This document shows positions 63,903 through 64,000 of a stretch of 64,000 nt of DNA, one piece after another. The DNA is taken from positions 248,001 through 312,000 of the forward strand of contig NZ_JACXWX010000004.1 of the NCBI RefSeq assembly GCF_014764505.1, read 5' to 3'. The number at the start of each line of letters is the position of its first letter. Position 1 is the stretch's first letter. The DNA comes from Phormidium tenue FACHB-886. GTDB lineage: Bacteria; Cyanobacteriota; Cyanobacteriia; Elainellales; Elainellaceae. Below the pieces are notes generated by a model. That model had not been told where the DNA came from. It was given only the letters and a program-made list of their open reading frames with translations, and ran no database searches. A program made the position numbers and the translations under genes.

Positions 63903-63936
63903 TGTAAGGGGTAGAGAAATGTAAGGGGTAGAGAAA
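63903..63936. repeat. Perfect 17-bp tandem duplication
   Basis: TGTAAGGGGTAGAGAAA occurs at 63903-63919 and 63920-63936. Confidence 0.9.
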
Positions 63937-63946
63937 ATTTAGAGAC

Positions 63947-63979
63947 ATTGCACCTTTCAGTGAAGGGTGCAATTTTTTT
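63947..63979 (+). terminator. Intrinsic terminator of the PEP-CTERM gene
   Basis: ATTGCACC pairs with GGTGCAAT, extended by three more pairs with a mismatch, followed by seven T residues. Confidence 0.85.
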
Positions 63980-63980
63980 A

Positions 63981-63997
63981 AGCGTGAAGCACTATAG
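63981..63997. repeat. Dispersed repeat copy, AGCGTGAAGCACTATAG
   Basis: The reverse complement, CTATAGTGCTTCACGCT, differs from the copy at 33452 by one base. Confidence 0.6.
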
Positions 63998-64000
63998 AAT

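Overview
The window is a stretch of cyanobacterial chromosome, probably from a filamentous Leptolyngbya-like lineage, although the genus cannot be fixed from this sequence alone. The evidence is the highly iterated palindrome GCGATCGC (for example at 135-142 and 225-232), the tig-clpP-clpX and asd-dapA-rnj gene order, and several families found almost only in cyanobacteria: PlmA, DUF2854, DUF3326, Mo-nitrogenase C-terminal-like, and DUF4347/RTX proteins. About 51 protein genes are supported. No rRNA, tRNA, CRISPR array, prophage or intact insertion sequence was seen.

Positions 1-20303 are mostly housekeeping. On the minus strand lie holB (cut by the window edge), tmk, a K+-channel-like RCK protein, a tiny MshEN-like protein and cysS. 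Next come a histidine-rich CobW-type metallochaperone, a Nif11-like protein, a dienelactone hydrolase, the regulator PlmA and an alpha/beta hydrolase. The proteostasis block tig-clpP-clpX follows (minus), with the divergent lysine-pathway and RNA-decay block asd-dapA-rnj (plus).

Positions 20304-41311 are an accessory region centred on protein secretion. A minus-strand operon (37713 to 31050) encodes a parvulin-type isomerase, an HlyB-like ABC exporter with a cyclic-nucleotide-binding domain and a degenerate C39 domain, an HlyD adaptor, a small cyclic-nucleotide-binding protein and an unknown protein. Around it lie likely cargo or surface proteins: two RTX proteins sharing a C-terminal FTAADF tail, a CHRD-domain protein with RTX-like repeats, an FG-GAP/UnbV protein and a signal-peptide protein. 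A promoter followed by a 235-nt segment closed by a 16-bp inverted repeat precedes the CHRD gene and may encode a structured RNA.

Positions 41852-55272 are signalling-rich. A three-gene operon combines a WD40 Ser/Thr kinase, a membrane polyferredoxin and an FHA-ferredoxin reductase-ferredoxin fusion. It is followed by an orphan protein, a PAS-PAS-GAF sensor, a minimal kinase, a GMC oxidoreductase and a protein with a TIR-like nucleotide-binding fold. Positions 56014-63880 return to metabolism and conserved cyanobacterial genes: Nudix, purK with an M67 peptidase and a dienelactone hydrolase, a diguanylate cyclase response regulator, a ferredoxin cluster with DUF3326, and a PEP-CTERM surface protein.

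The spacers are unusual. They contain many perfect hairpins with 22-27 bp stems, frequent 13-30 bp tandem duplications, a dispersed repeat with core AGCGCTTCACGCT, and a recurring GGTTCTAATTA motif upstream of the secretion genes.
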